Assembly: GCA_964591605.1 (NCBI GenBank)
Contig: CAZQEN010000136.1
Location: 1 to 18,340, forward strand
Direction: 5' to 3'
Length of the DNA stretch: 18,340 nt
Source: CAYLLT01 sp964591605
Lineage (GTDB): Bacteria > Planctomycetota > Phycisphaerae > UBA1845 > PWPN01
The notes beneath the pieces were generated by a model, which did no database searches, was not told where the DNA came from, and saw only the letters and a program-made list of their open reading frames with translations. The position numbers were made by a program, and so were the translations under genes. Shown one piece after another: positions 1 to 6,588 of this stretch (positions are counted from its first letter, which is position 1; every line of letters starts with the position of its first letter).

Positions 1-27
1 GCGCGACCAGGACCAGCGCTTCTGCTC

Positions 28-1779
28 TCAGTCGTGCAGCACGAAGTTCGCCGCGCGGCCGATGACGCCCTTGTGGTGCGGCACGTGCTGCAGGGGGCGG
101 CGCAGGTCGCGGTTCTCCGGGCGCTGCACGTACTCGCGAATCTGTTCGATCGTGTAACCGGTCTCCTCGACCACACGCTTGAACTCGTTCTTGCACTTGA
201 CCTTCGCCTCGCCCAGGGCCATCTGCACGCGGCTGTGGGCGTTGATGTCGCCTTCGCCGCTGGTCTCGATGGGCAGGAAGATCAGGTCGGGGAAGTGGGC
301 CACCACCGCCGCCTGGGCCCCGTCGGACTGCGTGCTGGGCATGCAGCCGAAGGGCTTGAGCGACAATACCATGTGGCACAGGTCGTGGTTGCAGTAGTAG
401 ATGGCCTTGGCGACCTCCAGATGCCCCTCGCCGCCGCCGCTGCGGCTGTTGTAGTACGGGTGCCCCATGCGCTGCAGCTCGAGCTGGTTGGCCAGTTGAT
501 GGGCCGTGCCCCCCAGCGCCTCGCGCAGGCGGTCGTACTCGCGCCACAGCACCTTCTCGGCCACGGTCAGCGCGAAGAGCTTCTTGTAGTACTCCTTCTC
601 CAGCTTCATTCGCTTGCCGATCTCGAACCTGCCAGGCTGCTGCTTGTTCTCATCGAGCCCGCGCGTGTCCTTCACGTAAGACCGTGCCTGGTTGATCAGG
701 TACGCGATCCAGGTGCCGATCGGCTCGACGAGCACCTCGGCCCCTTCGCGCTCCAGGAACGGGAACATGTTGAAATTGCCGTCGCCCTCGGTCGTCTGGG
801 CCCAGAATTCGCCCGTGATCTTGACCAGCGGCCTGGGCCGCGTGTAATCGACCTCGATCTGCTCGTCGATGAGCCGCGCGCACTCGGCGAACGCCGACGT
901 GTAGAAATCGCCCTTGAGCTGATCGAGGAACTTGGCCGCGTCGGCCGGGCCGCTGAGCGGCGTCACCTTCGACAGGAACGACGCGACGATGCCCGCCTGC
1001 AGGTCGTTGTAGTTCTTGGACCGCAGCCGATCCGTGCAGATCTTCACGCATTGATCGAAGATTTCATTGGTTTTACCCGGCTCAACTTCGTACGGCCGGA
1101 TGTGATAGGCCACCTCGTTGAGCAGATCGCCCATCAGCATCGCATTGAGCATCGACAGGAAGAAGCCCAGGTTGAACTCGATCCCGGCCTCGACCTCCGA
1201 CTGGTTGAGCCCGCCGCCCTGCTGGAAGAGCAGCACGCGGAAGCCGTCAAAGCCGCTGTTCTGGAGCGCCAGCCGATACTCCGACTCATACATACCGAAT
1301 CGGCACGGTCCGCACGCCCCCGCGGTGATGAACACGTAATCATTCAGGATCTGCTCGCGTGACAGGCCCTTCTTGTCGCGCAGATCCTTGAGGTAGTTGA
1401 CCAGCGCGCCGACGGTGAAATACGTCGGGTTGCACTGCCCGTTGTTGCCGTACTCTTTACCGGCCTGGAAGTCAGCCTTGCGCGGCGTGGGAATCAGCGC
1501 GACCTTGTAGCCCAACCCCTCCAGGCAGCCAACCAGCAGCTTCTCATGCCGCAGCGTCAGCCCGCCGAAAAGGATCGTCGTCGTCGCCCGCTCGGCCTTG
1601 GTAAACGGCCGCTCCTCCGGCCGGCGGAAGTGCGCGACAGGCGCGACGTTCAGTCCCGCCTCGCGCATGAGCCGCTCGCGTTCCTGTCTCAGGATCGCCT
1701 CGACCGGCTGGTTGTTGATGATGGGCAGAGAAATGCGTCCAGCGACGCCCACTGTGGCATCCGACAGGGTGGTGGTCAT
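28..1779 (-). CDS. 2-hydroxyglutaryl-CoA dehydratase/activase-related protein (COG3581-like)
   Basis: The 583-residue protein looks like the stand-alone COG3581/DUF2229-related relatives of 2-hydroxyacyl-CoA dehydratase components, which are associated with ATP-dependent activation and Fe-S cluster chemistry; its actual substrate is unknown. Seen in the sequence: an N-terminal LFGGLT segment near residue 71, NNGQCNPTYF with Cys116, GACGPCRFGMYESEYR with Cys156 and Cys159, and a C-terminal cysteine group (Cys463, Cys468, Cys479) in CNHDLC and FGCMPSTQSDG, followed by the IETSGEGD segment. The conserved cysteines suggest an Fe-S ligand set. I chose the ATG at 1779 because GAGGG lies 8 nt upstream; an in-frame TTG at 1794 would add five residues but overlaps that ribosome site. 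The gene reads out of the window to the left, so an activase or partner subunit could lie just outside. The family assignment is fairly sure; the function is not. Confidence 0.8.
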   Translation of the reverse strand: MTTTLSDATVGVAGRISLPIINNQPVEAILRQERERLMREAGLNVAPVAHFRRPEERPFTKAERATTTILFGGLTLRHEKLLVGCLEGLGYKVALIPTPRKADFQAGKEYGNNGQCNPTYFTVGALVNYLKDLRDKKGLSREQILNDYVFITAGACGPCRFGMYESEYRLALQNSGFDGFRVLLFQQGGGLNQSEVEAGIEFNLGFFLSMLNAMLMGDLLNEVAYHIRPYEVEPGKTNEIFDQCVKICTDRLRSKNYNDLQAGIVASFLSKVTPLSGPADAAKFLDQLKGDFYTSAFAECARLIDEQIEVDYTRPRPLVKITGEFWAQTTEGDGNFNMFPFLEREGAEVLVEPIGTWIAYLINQARSYVKDTRGLDENKQQPGRFEIGKRMKLEKEYYKKLFALTVAEKVLWREYDRLREALGGTAHQLANQLELQRMGHPYYNSRSGGGEGHLEVAKAIYYCNHDLCHMVLSLKPFGCMPSTQSDGAQAAVVAHFPDLIFLPIETSGEGDINAHSRVQMALGEAKVKCKNEFKRVVEETGYTIEQIREYVQRPENRDLRRPLQHVPHHKGVIGRAANFVLHD

Positions 1780-1824
1780 CTTCGAGACCCTCAAAAAGGA
1801 CGTTCAAACCCGCCATGGCGTCCA

Positions 1825-1857
1825 GAGACGGCCATCCTGGGAAAACGCGGCCGTCTC
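1825..1857 (-). promoter_or_regulatory. Stem-loop in the leader of the COG3581-like gene
   Basis: Perfect 9-bp inverted repeat: GAGACGGCC at 1825-1833 pairs with GGCCGTCTC at 1849-1857 across a 15-nt loop. GTCC at 1820-1823 and GGAC at 1862-1865 can extend the stem after a mismatch and bulge. It lies 46 nt upstream of the ATG at 1779, so in a leader transcript it could affect stability or translation. No U-tract follows, so an intrinsic terminator is unlikely. Confidence 0.45.
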
Positions 1858-1876
1858 CAACGGACGGGATAGAAAA

Positions 1877-1890
1877 CTAGTAATCACTAA
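1877..1890 (-). promoter_or_regulatory. Operator-like palindrome, copy 1
   Basis: On the minus strand this reads TTAGTGATTACTAG, an interrupted palindrome (TTAGT-N4-ACTAG). It matches 12 of 14 positions of the sequence at 2005-2018. It lies about 100 nt upstream of the COG3581-like gene, in an AT-richer stretch that probably contains that gene's promoter. A regulator site is an inference from the paired palindromes only. Confidence 0.35.
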
Positions 1891-2004
1891 CTTTGTGGCT
1901 GTGCTAACGCCTCTACCTCAATCCCAGGACCGCTACAGATCGCTTCGTTCGATCGACTGCATCTTCGTGAGGAGCGCTCGCGCCGGAACGCCGCTCGGCC
2001 CGAC

Positions 2005-2018
2005 TTAGTGCTTACTAA
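2005..2018 (+). promoter_or_regulatory. Operator-like palindrome, copy 2
   Basis: TTAGTGCTTACTAA, with TTAGT-N4-ACTAA arms, is the second copy of the motif at 1877-1890 and is followed at once by a different palindrome, TTCCGAACGGAA (2020-2031). Both lie in the divergent region between the minus-strand COG3581-like gene and the plus-strand terC-like gene, so either gene could be the target. Confidence 0.35.
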
Positions 2019-2304
2019 CTTCCGAACGGAAAAGAATATACCGCACGGATCCGGCCGCTCGCAACCAGAATCTGGCCCATTTGTCAGACGCAAATCCGTC
2101 TTTCGACCCAATTTCCGACGGCACAACAACTTGCAGCAGTTCGACATATTTCAAAAAATTCTCCTGGGCACCTGAGCCTTCTGCAACGTAACGTACCAGA
2201 GCGATCCGAGTGCCCCGTGTCCACCTGCCGTTCGACGCCACCGCCAGAGGCGCGATATGGTACGTACCCTGCGGAACAGAAACCGCTCAGGAGAAGGATG
2301 ACCG

Positions 2305-3312
2305 ATGACGTGGCTGCTTTGGGTTGGTTTTGTTGTCTTCGTCCTGGTGATGCTGGCGCTCGATCTGGGCATCTTCAACCGCAAGGCTCACGTGATCAGC
2401 ACGGCGGAGGCCCTGCGCTGGACCGGCCTGTGCGTCGCTCTGGCGCTGGTCTTCACCGTCTTCGTCTACTTCGCCTATACGCATCACTGGCTCGGCATCG
2501 GGCTGGCGTACAGCGACGTGGAGAACGGCCGCGACGGGGCAATCAAGTTCCTCACCGGCTACATCGTCGAACAGTCGCTGAGCCTCGACAACATCTTCGT
2601 CATCGCGCTGATCTTCTCATATTTCCGCATCCCCCGCGTCTTTCAGCACCGCGTCCTGTTCTGGGGCATCCTGGGCGCCCTCATCATGCGCGGGGTCATG
2701 ATCATCGCGGGGGCCGCGCTGATCGCCCGGTTCCACTGGGTGATCTACATCTTCGGCGTGCTGCTGCTGCTGACGGCCGTCAAGATGATGTTCGCGGGCG
2801 AAGAACCCCCCGAACCCGAGAACAACATCCTCGTGCGGCTGGCCCGCCGCTTTTATCCCGTCAGCCCGCAGATGGAGGGCGACCACTTCTTCGTCGAGCT
2901 CCCGCCTGACCCGGCCGCTCCCGCCCGCCATGGCCGCAAGGCCATGACGCCCATGTTCGTATGCCTGCTGGTGATTGAGAGCACGGACGTGCTGTTTGCG
3001 GTGGATTCCATTCCGGCCATCTTTGCGGTCACCAGGGACCCGTTCATCGTGTTCACGTCCAACGTGTTTGCCATCCTCTGCCTGCGATCCATGTTCTTCG
3101 CGCTGGCCGGCATGATGCACAAGTTCCGCTATCTCAAGACCAGCCTCGTGTTTCTCCTGGCCTACATCGGCGTGAAGATGCTGCTCTCAGGCTTCTACAA
3201 GATCGACACCGGGTTCTCGCTGTCTATCATCGCGGGGATTCTGGCGGTGGGAGTGGTGGCATCGCTCCTGAGCAAGAAGGCCGTCGCCCCTGACGAAAGC
3301 CCCTCCATCTAA
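2305..3312 (+). CDS. TerC/Alx family integral membrane protein
   Basis: The 335-residue protein matches the TerC family, inner-membrane proteins linked to metal ion (including manganese) homeostasis, alkaline stress and tellurite resistance. It has about eight or nine hydrophobic segments, starting at residues 3-24. The expected intramembrane acidic motifs are present: Asp20 in LALDLGIF, Glu89/Asp95/Asn96 in YIVEQSLSLDNIFV, and Glu225/Asp228/Asp234 in VIESTDVLFAVDSIPAIF. A hydrophilic loop at about residues 165-220 separates the two halves, as in Alx-like members. The start is supported by GGAGAAGG 8 nt upstream of the ATG. It is followed closely by a small membrane protein gene, probably in the same transcript. 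Which metal it moves cannot be told from the sequence; Mn2+ export is the best guess from E. coli Alx. Confidence 0.92.
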   Translation: MTWLLWVGFVVFVLVMLALDLGIFNRKAHVISTAEALRWTGLCVALALVFTVFVYFAYTHHWLGIGLAYSDVENGRDGAIKFLTGYIVEQSLSLDNIFVIALIFSYFRIPRVFQHRVLFWGILGALIMRGVMIIAGAALIARFHWVIYIFGVLLLLTAVKMMFAGEEPPEPENNILVRLARRFYPVSPQMEGDHFFVELPPDPAAPARHGRKAMTPMFVCLLVIESTDVLFAVDSIPAIFAVTRDPFIVFTSNVFAILCLRSMFFALAGMMHKFRYLKTSLVFLLAYIGVKMLLSGFYKIDTGFSLSIIAGILAVGVVASLLSKKAVAPDESPSI

Positions 3313-3344
3313 GGCGGCGGGGCATCGGGCGGGCGGTGCGGTCC

Positions 3345-3689
3345 ATGGGTGCGACCATGCTGACGTGGAGAAACGCGAGGCGGGTGGTCGTTTTCGTCCT
3401 GGGCATGACCGTCCTGCTGATCGGCATTGCGGCGATGTTTCTGCCGGTGCTGCAGGCCTGGCTGATCATCCCGGTCGGACTGGCGATCCTCGCGACCGAG
3501 TTCGTGTGGGCCCGAAAGCTTCTGGACAAGGCCAGGGCCAAAGCACGGCAGATGGCCGGCAAGGTGCGCCCGGAAGTCTCCCCCGCCGGCGACGGCACTC
3601 CGGCCTCCCCGCCCGGCCGCGAGTCGGCAAGCCCGCCGCCTTTACGCCCCGCGCCCGAGGAACATGGCCCGCCTTCACCGCAGGTTTAA
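3345..3689 (+). CDS. PGPGW-type small membrane protein
   Basis: This small protein (114 residues from the ATG at 3345) has a hydrophobic hairpin, VVVFVLGMTVLLIGIAAMFLP followed after a short turn by AWLIIPVGLAILATEFVWAR, which matches the putative transmembrane PGPGW family (Pfam PF09656). The eponymous PGPGW turn is degenerate here (PVLQAW). After a basic helix (KLLDKARAKARQ) the C-terminal 45 residues are rich in Pro, Ser and Gly and are probably disordered and cytoplasmic. The gene lies about 30 nt after the terC-like gene, so co-transcription is likely. The start is uncertain: GTG at 3336, ATG at 3345 and ATG at 3357 are all in frame and none has a strong Shine-Dalgarno sequence. The last 15 nt overlap, tail to tail, the gene on the other strand. 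Function unknown. Confidence 0.75.
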   Translation: MGATMLTWRNARRVVVFVLGMTVLLIGIAAMFLPVLQAWLIIPVGLAILATEFVWARKLLDKARAKARQMAGKVRPEVSPAGDGTPASPPGRESASPPPLRPAPEEHGPPSPQV

Positions 3690-4274
3690 GTAGGGCATCA
3701 GATCCATACCGCCCTGCCGCGTGAAGACGCCCGGTCCCATCTCGGCGTCCTCGATCGCACCCATACGCCACACGCCCTCGCGGCGGACGCAGCGGAGTCG
3801 CCAATAGCTGGGCACATTGTCCTGCGTCTGGCCCGGGCTCCGCAGATCGCACATGACGCGGAAACGCACGTCCGCCTCGTCACCCTGCACGACGATCGTC
3901 AGTGCGTTGATCCGCGGCTCATCCACCTGCCACTCCTGGAGGCGCTGGTTGACGGTGGCCATCCACTGCCGCTTGTCGGTCTGCCCGACCCGGAAGGCAT
4001 CGTCCACGAGGGCATCCATCGCGGCCAGATCGCCATCATCGACCGCCTCGGCCAGCCCGTGGACCAGAGTGTCAATGGCCTCGTGATCGGTCACCACGAC
4101 GCGCTGCAGCCCCACCATCAGCACACACACGCCCAGGGTGATCCACAACCCCCGTCGACTGCCCTTCGTGAGCCGGCGACGATGGACGGCCACTGCCACG
4201 CCGACCGCGACGACCTCCGCCACCAGAAGCAGCGGCAGGCTCTCGAACAGGAGCTTTCGGAGGAAATCCATCAT
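3675..4274 (-). CDS. Membrane-anchored protein with probable NTF2/SnoaL-like domain
   Basis: The 199-residue product starts MMDFLRKLLFESLPLL and has two N-terminal hydrophobic segments (about residues 7-28 and 42-58) separated by a basic loop (HRRRLTKGSRR). A soluble domain of about 140 residues follows. Its pattern, a helix with ALVDDAFRVG and then alternating strands (INALTIVVQGDEADVRFRVMCDL and YWRLRCVRREGVWRMGAIED), resembles the cone-shaped NTF2/SnoaL fold often seen in planctomycete lipid- or membrane-linked hypotheticals. The fold call is by eye. The start at 4274 is preferred because TACAAT lies 6 nt upstream (minus strand, 4281-4286) with no Shine-Dalgarno sequence, the layout of a leaderless message; a second ATG follows directly at 4271. 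It converges on, and overlaps by 15 nt, the PGPGW-type gene. Confidence 0.7.
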   Translation of the reverse strand: MMDFLRKLLFESLPLLLVAEVVAVGVAVAVHRRRLTKGSRRGLWITLGVCVLMVGLQRVVVTDHEAIDTLVHGLAEAVDDGDLAAMDALVDDAFRVGQTDKRQWMATVNQRLQEWQVDEPRINALTIVVQGDEADVRFRVMCDLRSPGQTQDNVPSYWRLRCVRREGVWRMGAIEDAEMGPGVFTRQGGMDLMPYLNLR

Positions 4275-4280
4275 GGGCTT

Positions 4281-4286
4281 ATTGTA
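4281..4286 (-). promoter_or_regulatory. Leaderless-type -10 box (TACAAT) for the 3675-4274 gene
   Basis: TACAAT on the minus strand ends 6 nt before the ATG at 4274, which would put transcription initiation at or next to the start codon. There is no Shine-Dalgarno sequence in the interval. No good -35 match was found. Confidence 0.5.
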
Positions 4287-4349
4287 CGGCAAGACGCCGG
4301 AATGCCGCTCTCCGGCCGCCAAGCCGCTGCCTGCGGAGAAACCGAATCA

Positions 4350-4475
4350 GGCATCAAATCCGAAGTCCGAATACCGAAAGCTCCGGGATCGGTGGTCGAA
4401 TCGAGACAGCTCATCCCCCTTCGTCATTCGGGCTTCGTCATTCATTCGTCATTCTGGTTTCGTCATTCGTCATTC
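4350..4475. repeat. TTCGTCATTC / CCGAA-type short intergenic repeat array
   Basis: Five exact copies of TTCGTCATTC start at 4420, 4434, 4445, 4459 and 4466 (the last two overlap). They are preceded by a degenerate stretch of ATCCGAAGTCCGAATACCGAA units (4358-4378). The spacing is irregular and there is no spacer diversity, so this is not CRISPR. Similar low-complexity arrays occur between genes in planctomycete genomes, to my recollection. It lies immediately upstream of the aminotransferase promoter. Confidence 0.7.
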
Positions 4476-4486
4476 ATCTCGGCCGG

Positions 4487-4515
4487 ATGACGCCATCACC
4501 GGCCGGCGGTACAAT
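4487..4515 (+). promoter_or_regulatory. Sigma-70-type promoter of the aminotransferase gene
   Basis: ATGACG at 4487-4492 (4 of 6 to TTGACA) and TACAAT at 4510-4515 (5 of 6 to TATAAT) are separated by exactly 17 bp. Initiation near 4522 would give a leader of about 30 nt containing AGGAGAG ahead of the ATG at 4554. Confidence 0.6.
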
Positions 4516-4553
4516 CCCCCCTTTCATGAACTGACGCGAGCCAGGAGAGATCC

Positions 4554-5747
4554 ATGCCGATTCCGTTTGGTGAACTCAAGCCCTCGACGCGCATTCTGCT
4601 CGGCCCGGGGCCCAGCGACGTATCCGACCGCGTGTTGCGGGCTCTTTCCGCCCCGACGCTCGGGCACCTCGACCCGGAATACCTGGTCATCATGGACGAG
4701 ACGCGCGAGCTCATGCGGGCGGTGTTCCGCACGAAGAACGAACTCACGCTGGCGGTCTCGGGGACCGGCAGCGCGGGCATGGAGGCGTGCGTGGTCAACC
4801 TGATCGAGCCGGGCGACGAGATGATCGTCTGCGTCAACGGCGTGTTCGGCACGCGGATGCGCGATGTCGCCCAGCGGGCCGGCGCGACGGTCCACTCGAT
4901 CGAAGCCGAATGGGGCCGGATCATCGAGCCCGACGCCGTCGCGAAGGCATTGAAAGAACACCCGAAGACCAAAGTGCTCGGCATCGTGCATGCCGAAACG
5001 TCCACCGGCGCGCACCAGCCGATCGAGGAGATCTCGAAACTCGTCCACGACGCCGGTGCACTGCTGCTCGTGGACACCGTCACGTCGCTGGGCGGACACG
5101 ACGTGCGCGTCGACGACTGGAAGATCGACGCCGTCTACAGCGGCACGCAGAAGTGCCTCTCGTGCCCACCCGGCCTGGCGCCCGTGAGCTTCTCAAAGGC
5201 CGCCGTCGAGGCCATCGACCGCCGCAAGGCCAAGGTCCAGAGCTGGTATCTCGATATGACCCTGGTGCGGCAATACTGGGGCCAGGAGCGCTTCTATCAC
5301 CACACCGCGCCGATCAACATGACGTACGCCCTGCGCGAGGCCCTGCGCATCATCCTGGAAGAGGGGCTCGAGGCCCGCATCGCCCGTCACGCCCTGAATC
5401 ACAAGGCCCTCCGCGCCGGCCTGGCCGCGATGGGCATCGAATACGTCCCGCAGCACTCGCTTGCGACGCTCAACGCGATCCGTATTCCCCCCGGCCCCTC
5501 CGGCGCGCCGGTGGACGATCTGAAAGTCCGCAAGCGCCTCCTGGCCGAGTACGGCATCGAAATCGGCGCCGGCCTGGGCCCCATGAAAGCGCAGGCCTGG
5601 CGCATCGGCCTCATGGGTCACTCCAGCACGCGCCGGAACGTCACGATGGTCCTGGCCGCCCTCGAATCGATCCTGCTCGACGAAGGCGTGAAACTGAGCA
5701 AAGGCGAAGCCCTCACGGCTGCGAACGCTGTATACGCTGGCAAATAG
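4554..5747 (+). CDS. Class V aminotransferase, alanine-glyoxylate / serine-pyruvate type
   Basis: This 397-residue protein is a full-length fold-type I, class V PLP aminotransferase. Visible landmarks are the N-terminal LLGPGPSDV, the PLP phosphate-binding SGTGSAGMEA (69-78), HAETSTG (146-152), VDTVTSLGG with Asp174 expected to pair with the PLP ring nitrogen, and SGTQKCLSCPPGLAP with Lys200 as the predicted Schiff-base lysine. The C-terminal GLGPMKAQAWRIGLMGHSS is typical of alanine-glyoxylate (AGXT) and serine-glyoxylate/purine-catabolism (PucG) enzymes. It would transfer an amino group from alanine or serine to glyoxylate in the cytosol; the exact donor cannot be read from the sequence. 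The start is firm: AGGAGAG lies just upstream of the ATG and a promoter with 17-bp spacing precedes it. Its stop codon abuts a 27-bp repeat (5747-5773). Confidence 0.93.
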   Translation: MPIPFGELKPSTRILLGPGPSDVSDRVLRALSAPTLGHLDPEYLVIMDETRELMRAVFRTKNELTLAVSGTGSAGMEACVVNLIEPGDEMIVCVNGVFGTRMRDVAQRAGATVHSIEAEWGRIIEPDAVAKALKEHPKTKVLGIVHAETSTGAHQPIEEISKLVHDAGALLLVDTVTSLGGHDVRVDDWKIDAVYSGTQKCLSCPPGLAPVSFSKAAVEAIDRRKAKVQSWYLDMTLVRQYWGQERFYHHTAPINMTYALREALRIILEEGLEARIARHALNHKALRAGLAAMGIEYVPQHSLATLNAIRIPPGPSGAPVDDLKVRKRLLAEYGIEIGAGLGPMKAQAWRIGLMGHSSTRRNVTMVLAALESILLDEGVKLSKGEALTAANAVYAGK

Positions 5748-5773
5748 AGCCCGAAGCGCAAGCGAGGGGTTCG
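5747..5773 (+). repeat. 27-bp dispersed repeat, copy A (GAGCCCGAAGCG...)
   Basis: The 27 bp begin GAGCCCGAAGCGCAAGCGAG and differ from the copy at 10389-10415 at only three positions (24 of 27 identical). The first base is the last base of the aminotransferase stop codon. I recall closely similar AGCCCGAAGCGCAAGCGAGGG elements as frequent intergenic repeats in planctomycetes; that is memory, not a search. Confidence 0.7.
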
Positions 5774-5830
5774 GCGAAGATGCCAACGAATGGTGATTGA
5801 GCCCCCGCGCCGGTAGAGCCAGATTCCCGC

Positions 5831-5836
5831 TATAAT
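5831..5836 (+). promoter_or_regulatory. Leaderless-type -10 box (TATAAT) of the Uma2 gene
   Basis: A perfect TATAAT ends 8 nt before the ATG at 5845, with no Shine-Dalgarno sequence between. Initiation would fall on or just before the start codon. No -35 at 17 bp is visible. Confidence 0.55.
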
Positions 5837-5844
5837 GGACAGTC

Positions 5845-6510
5845 ATGAGCGTCGTCACATTCGAGGACAAACTGACGATCCCGGAAGGCGTGACGGATCA
5901 TGCGTCGTTCCGCGCCTGGGCCCGCTCCGATCAGTTTCCCGAGAAGGGCCGCATCTCATGGCTGGCCGGAGAGATCTGGATTGATCTGAGCCCCGAGAGT
6001 CTGTTTGCACACAACCGGGTCAAAGGCGGCATCTGCGCAACACTCGACCTGCTCGCCAGGAAAAATCGGCTCGGCTACTTCTTCCACGATCGCACGCTGC
6101 TGAGCCACGAGGCGGCGGGACTTTCCACGGAGCCGGACGGGCTGTTCATCGCCTACGACTCGGTCCGCTCTGGCCGAGTTCGCTGGGTCAAGGGGGTGGA
6201 AGCAGAGATCGAAGTGGAAGGCACGCCGGACATGGTGCTCGAGGTGATCAGCAAGTCCTCGCGCCGCAAAGATGCGAAAACACTCCGAAAGCTGTACTGG
6301 GATGCGGGCATTCCCGAATACTGGCTGGTGGATGCCCTGAGCGGCGAGGCCCGACTGGAGATCCTCCAGCGAAGTGAAAGCGGCTATGCGCCCATCCGCT
6401 CCGATGCGGAGTGGCTGCGATCCCCCGTTTTCGGTCGAGCCTTCCGCCTCCTCACACGCCAGGATGAACTCGGCTATCCCGAATACGACCTGGTCATCCG
6501 CGAGGGCTGA
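5845..6510 (+). CDS. Uma2 family (DUF820) PD-(D/E)xK nuclease-like protein
   Basis: The 221-residue protein has the features of the Uma2/DUF820 family, a PD-(D/E)xK restriction-endonuclease-fold group that is very numerous in cyanobacteria and planctomycetes and has no settled biological role. Motifs seen: the GEIWID strand (residues 42-47), the N-terminal acidic EPDGLF (Asp98), TPDMVLEVISKSSRRKD with Asp129, Glu133 and Lys137 as the catalytic D-ExK, and the AGIPEYWLVDA segment (154-164). All predicted active-site residues are present, so it should be a competent nuclease if the family is enzymatic. It stands alone with no toxin-antitoxin or restriction partner. The start has no Shine-Dalgarno sequence but a TATAAT box 8 nt upstream, suggesting a leaderless transcript. 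Confidence 0.88.
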   Translation: MSVVTFEDKLTIPEGVTDHASFRAWARSDQFPEKGRISWLAGEIWIDLSPESLFAHNRVKGGICATLDLLARKNRLGYFFHDRTLLSHEAAGLSTEPDGLFIAYDSVRSGRVRWVKGVEAEIEVEGTPDMVLEVISKSSRRKDAKTLRKLYWDAGIPEYWLVDALSGEARLEILQRSESGYAPIRSDAEWLRSPVFGRAFRLLTRQDELGYPEYDLVIREG

Positions 6511-6588
6511 CCGGCTTGGACCGAAAGTGTCCACTCTCCGATACTGAATCGAACGCAACATTCAACTGCCTTCATCGTACAAATCTGC

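Larger units (their letters stand above)
1795..2304. other. Gene-free divergent intergenic region
   Basis: About 510 bp between the divergent COG3581-like and terC-like genes, visibly richer in A and T than its neighbours. Short open frames here have no recognisable protein features. The region holds the leader hairpin at 1825-1857, two related operator-like palindromes (1877-1890, 2005-2018), TTCCGAACGGAA at 2020-2031, and the 10-bp palindrome GGTACGTACC at 2259-2268 just upstream of the terC-like gene. A yybP-ykoY manganese riboswitch, known upstream of some alx/terC-type genes, was looked for and its conserved elements were not seen. Confidence 0.5.

Noticed and set aside
34..1362. 442-codon open frame on the plus strand opposite the COG3581-like gene
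   Set aside because: Leu/Arg/His/Val-rich antisense shadow with no domain; the opposite strand encodes a protein with conserved motifs throughout.
2150..2304. yybP-ykoY (Mn2+) riboswitch before the terC-like gene
   Set aside because: Expected by analogy with alx, but the conserved loop elements are not visible in the leader.
4420..4475. CRISPR-like array of TTCGTCATTC
   Set aside because: Repeats are only 10 bp, spaced 0-5 bp apart or overlapping, with no spacers of uniform length and no cas genes.
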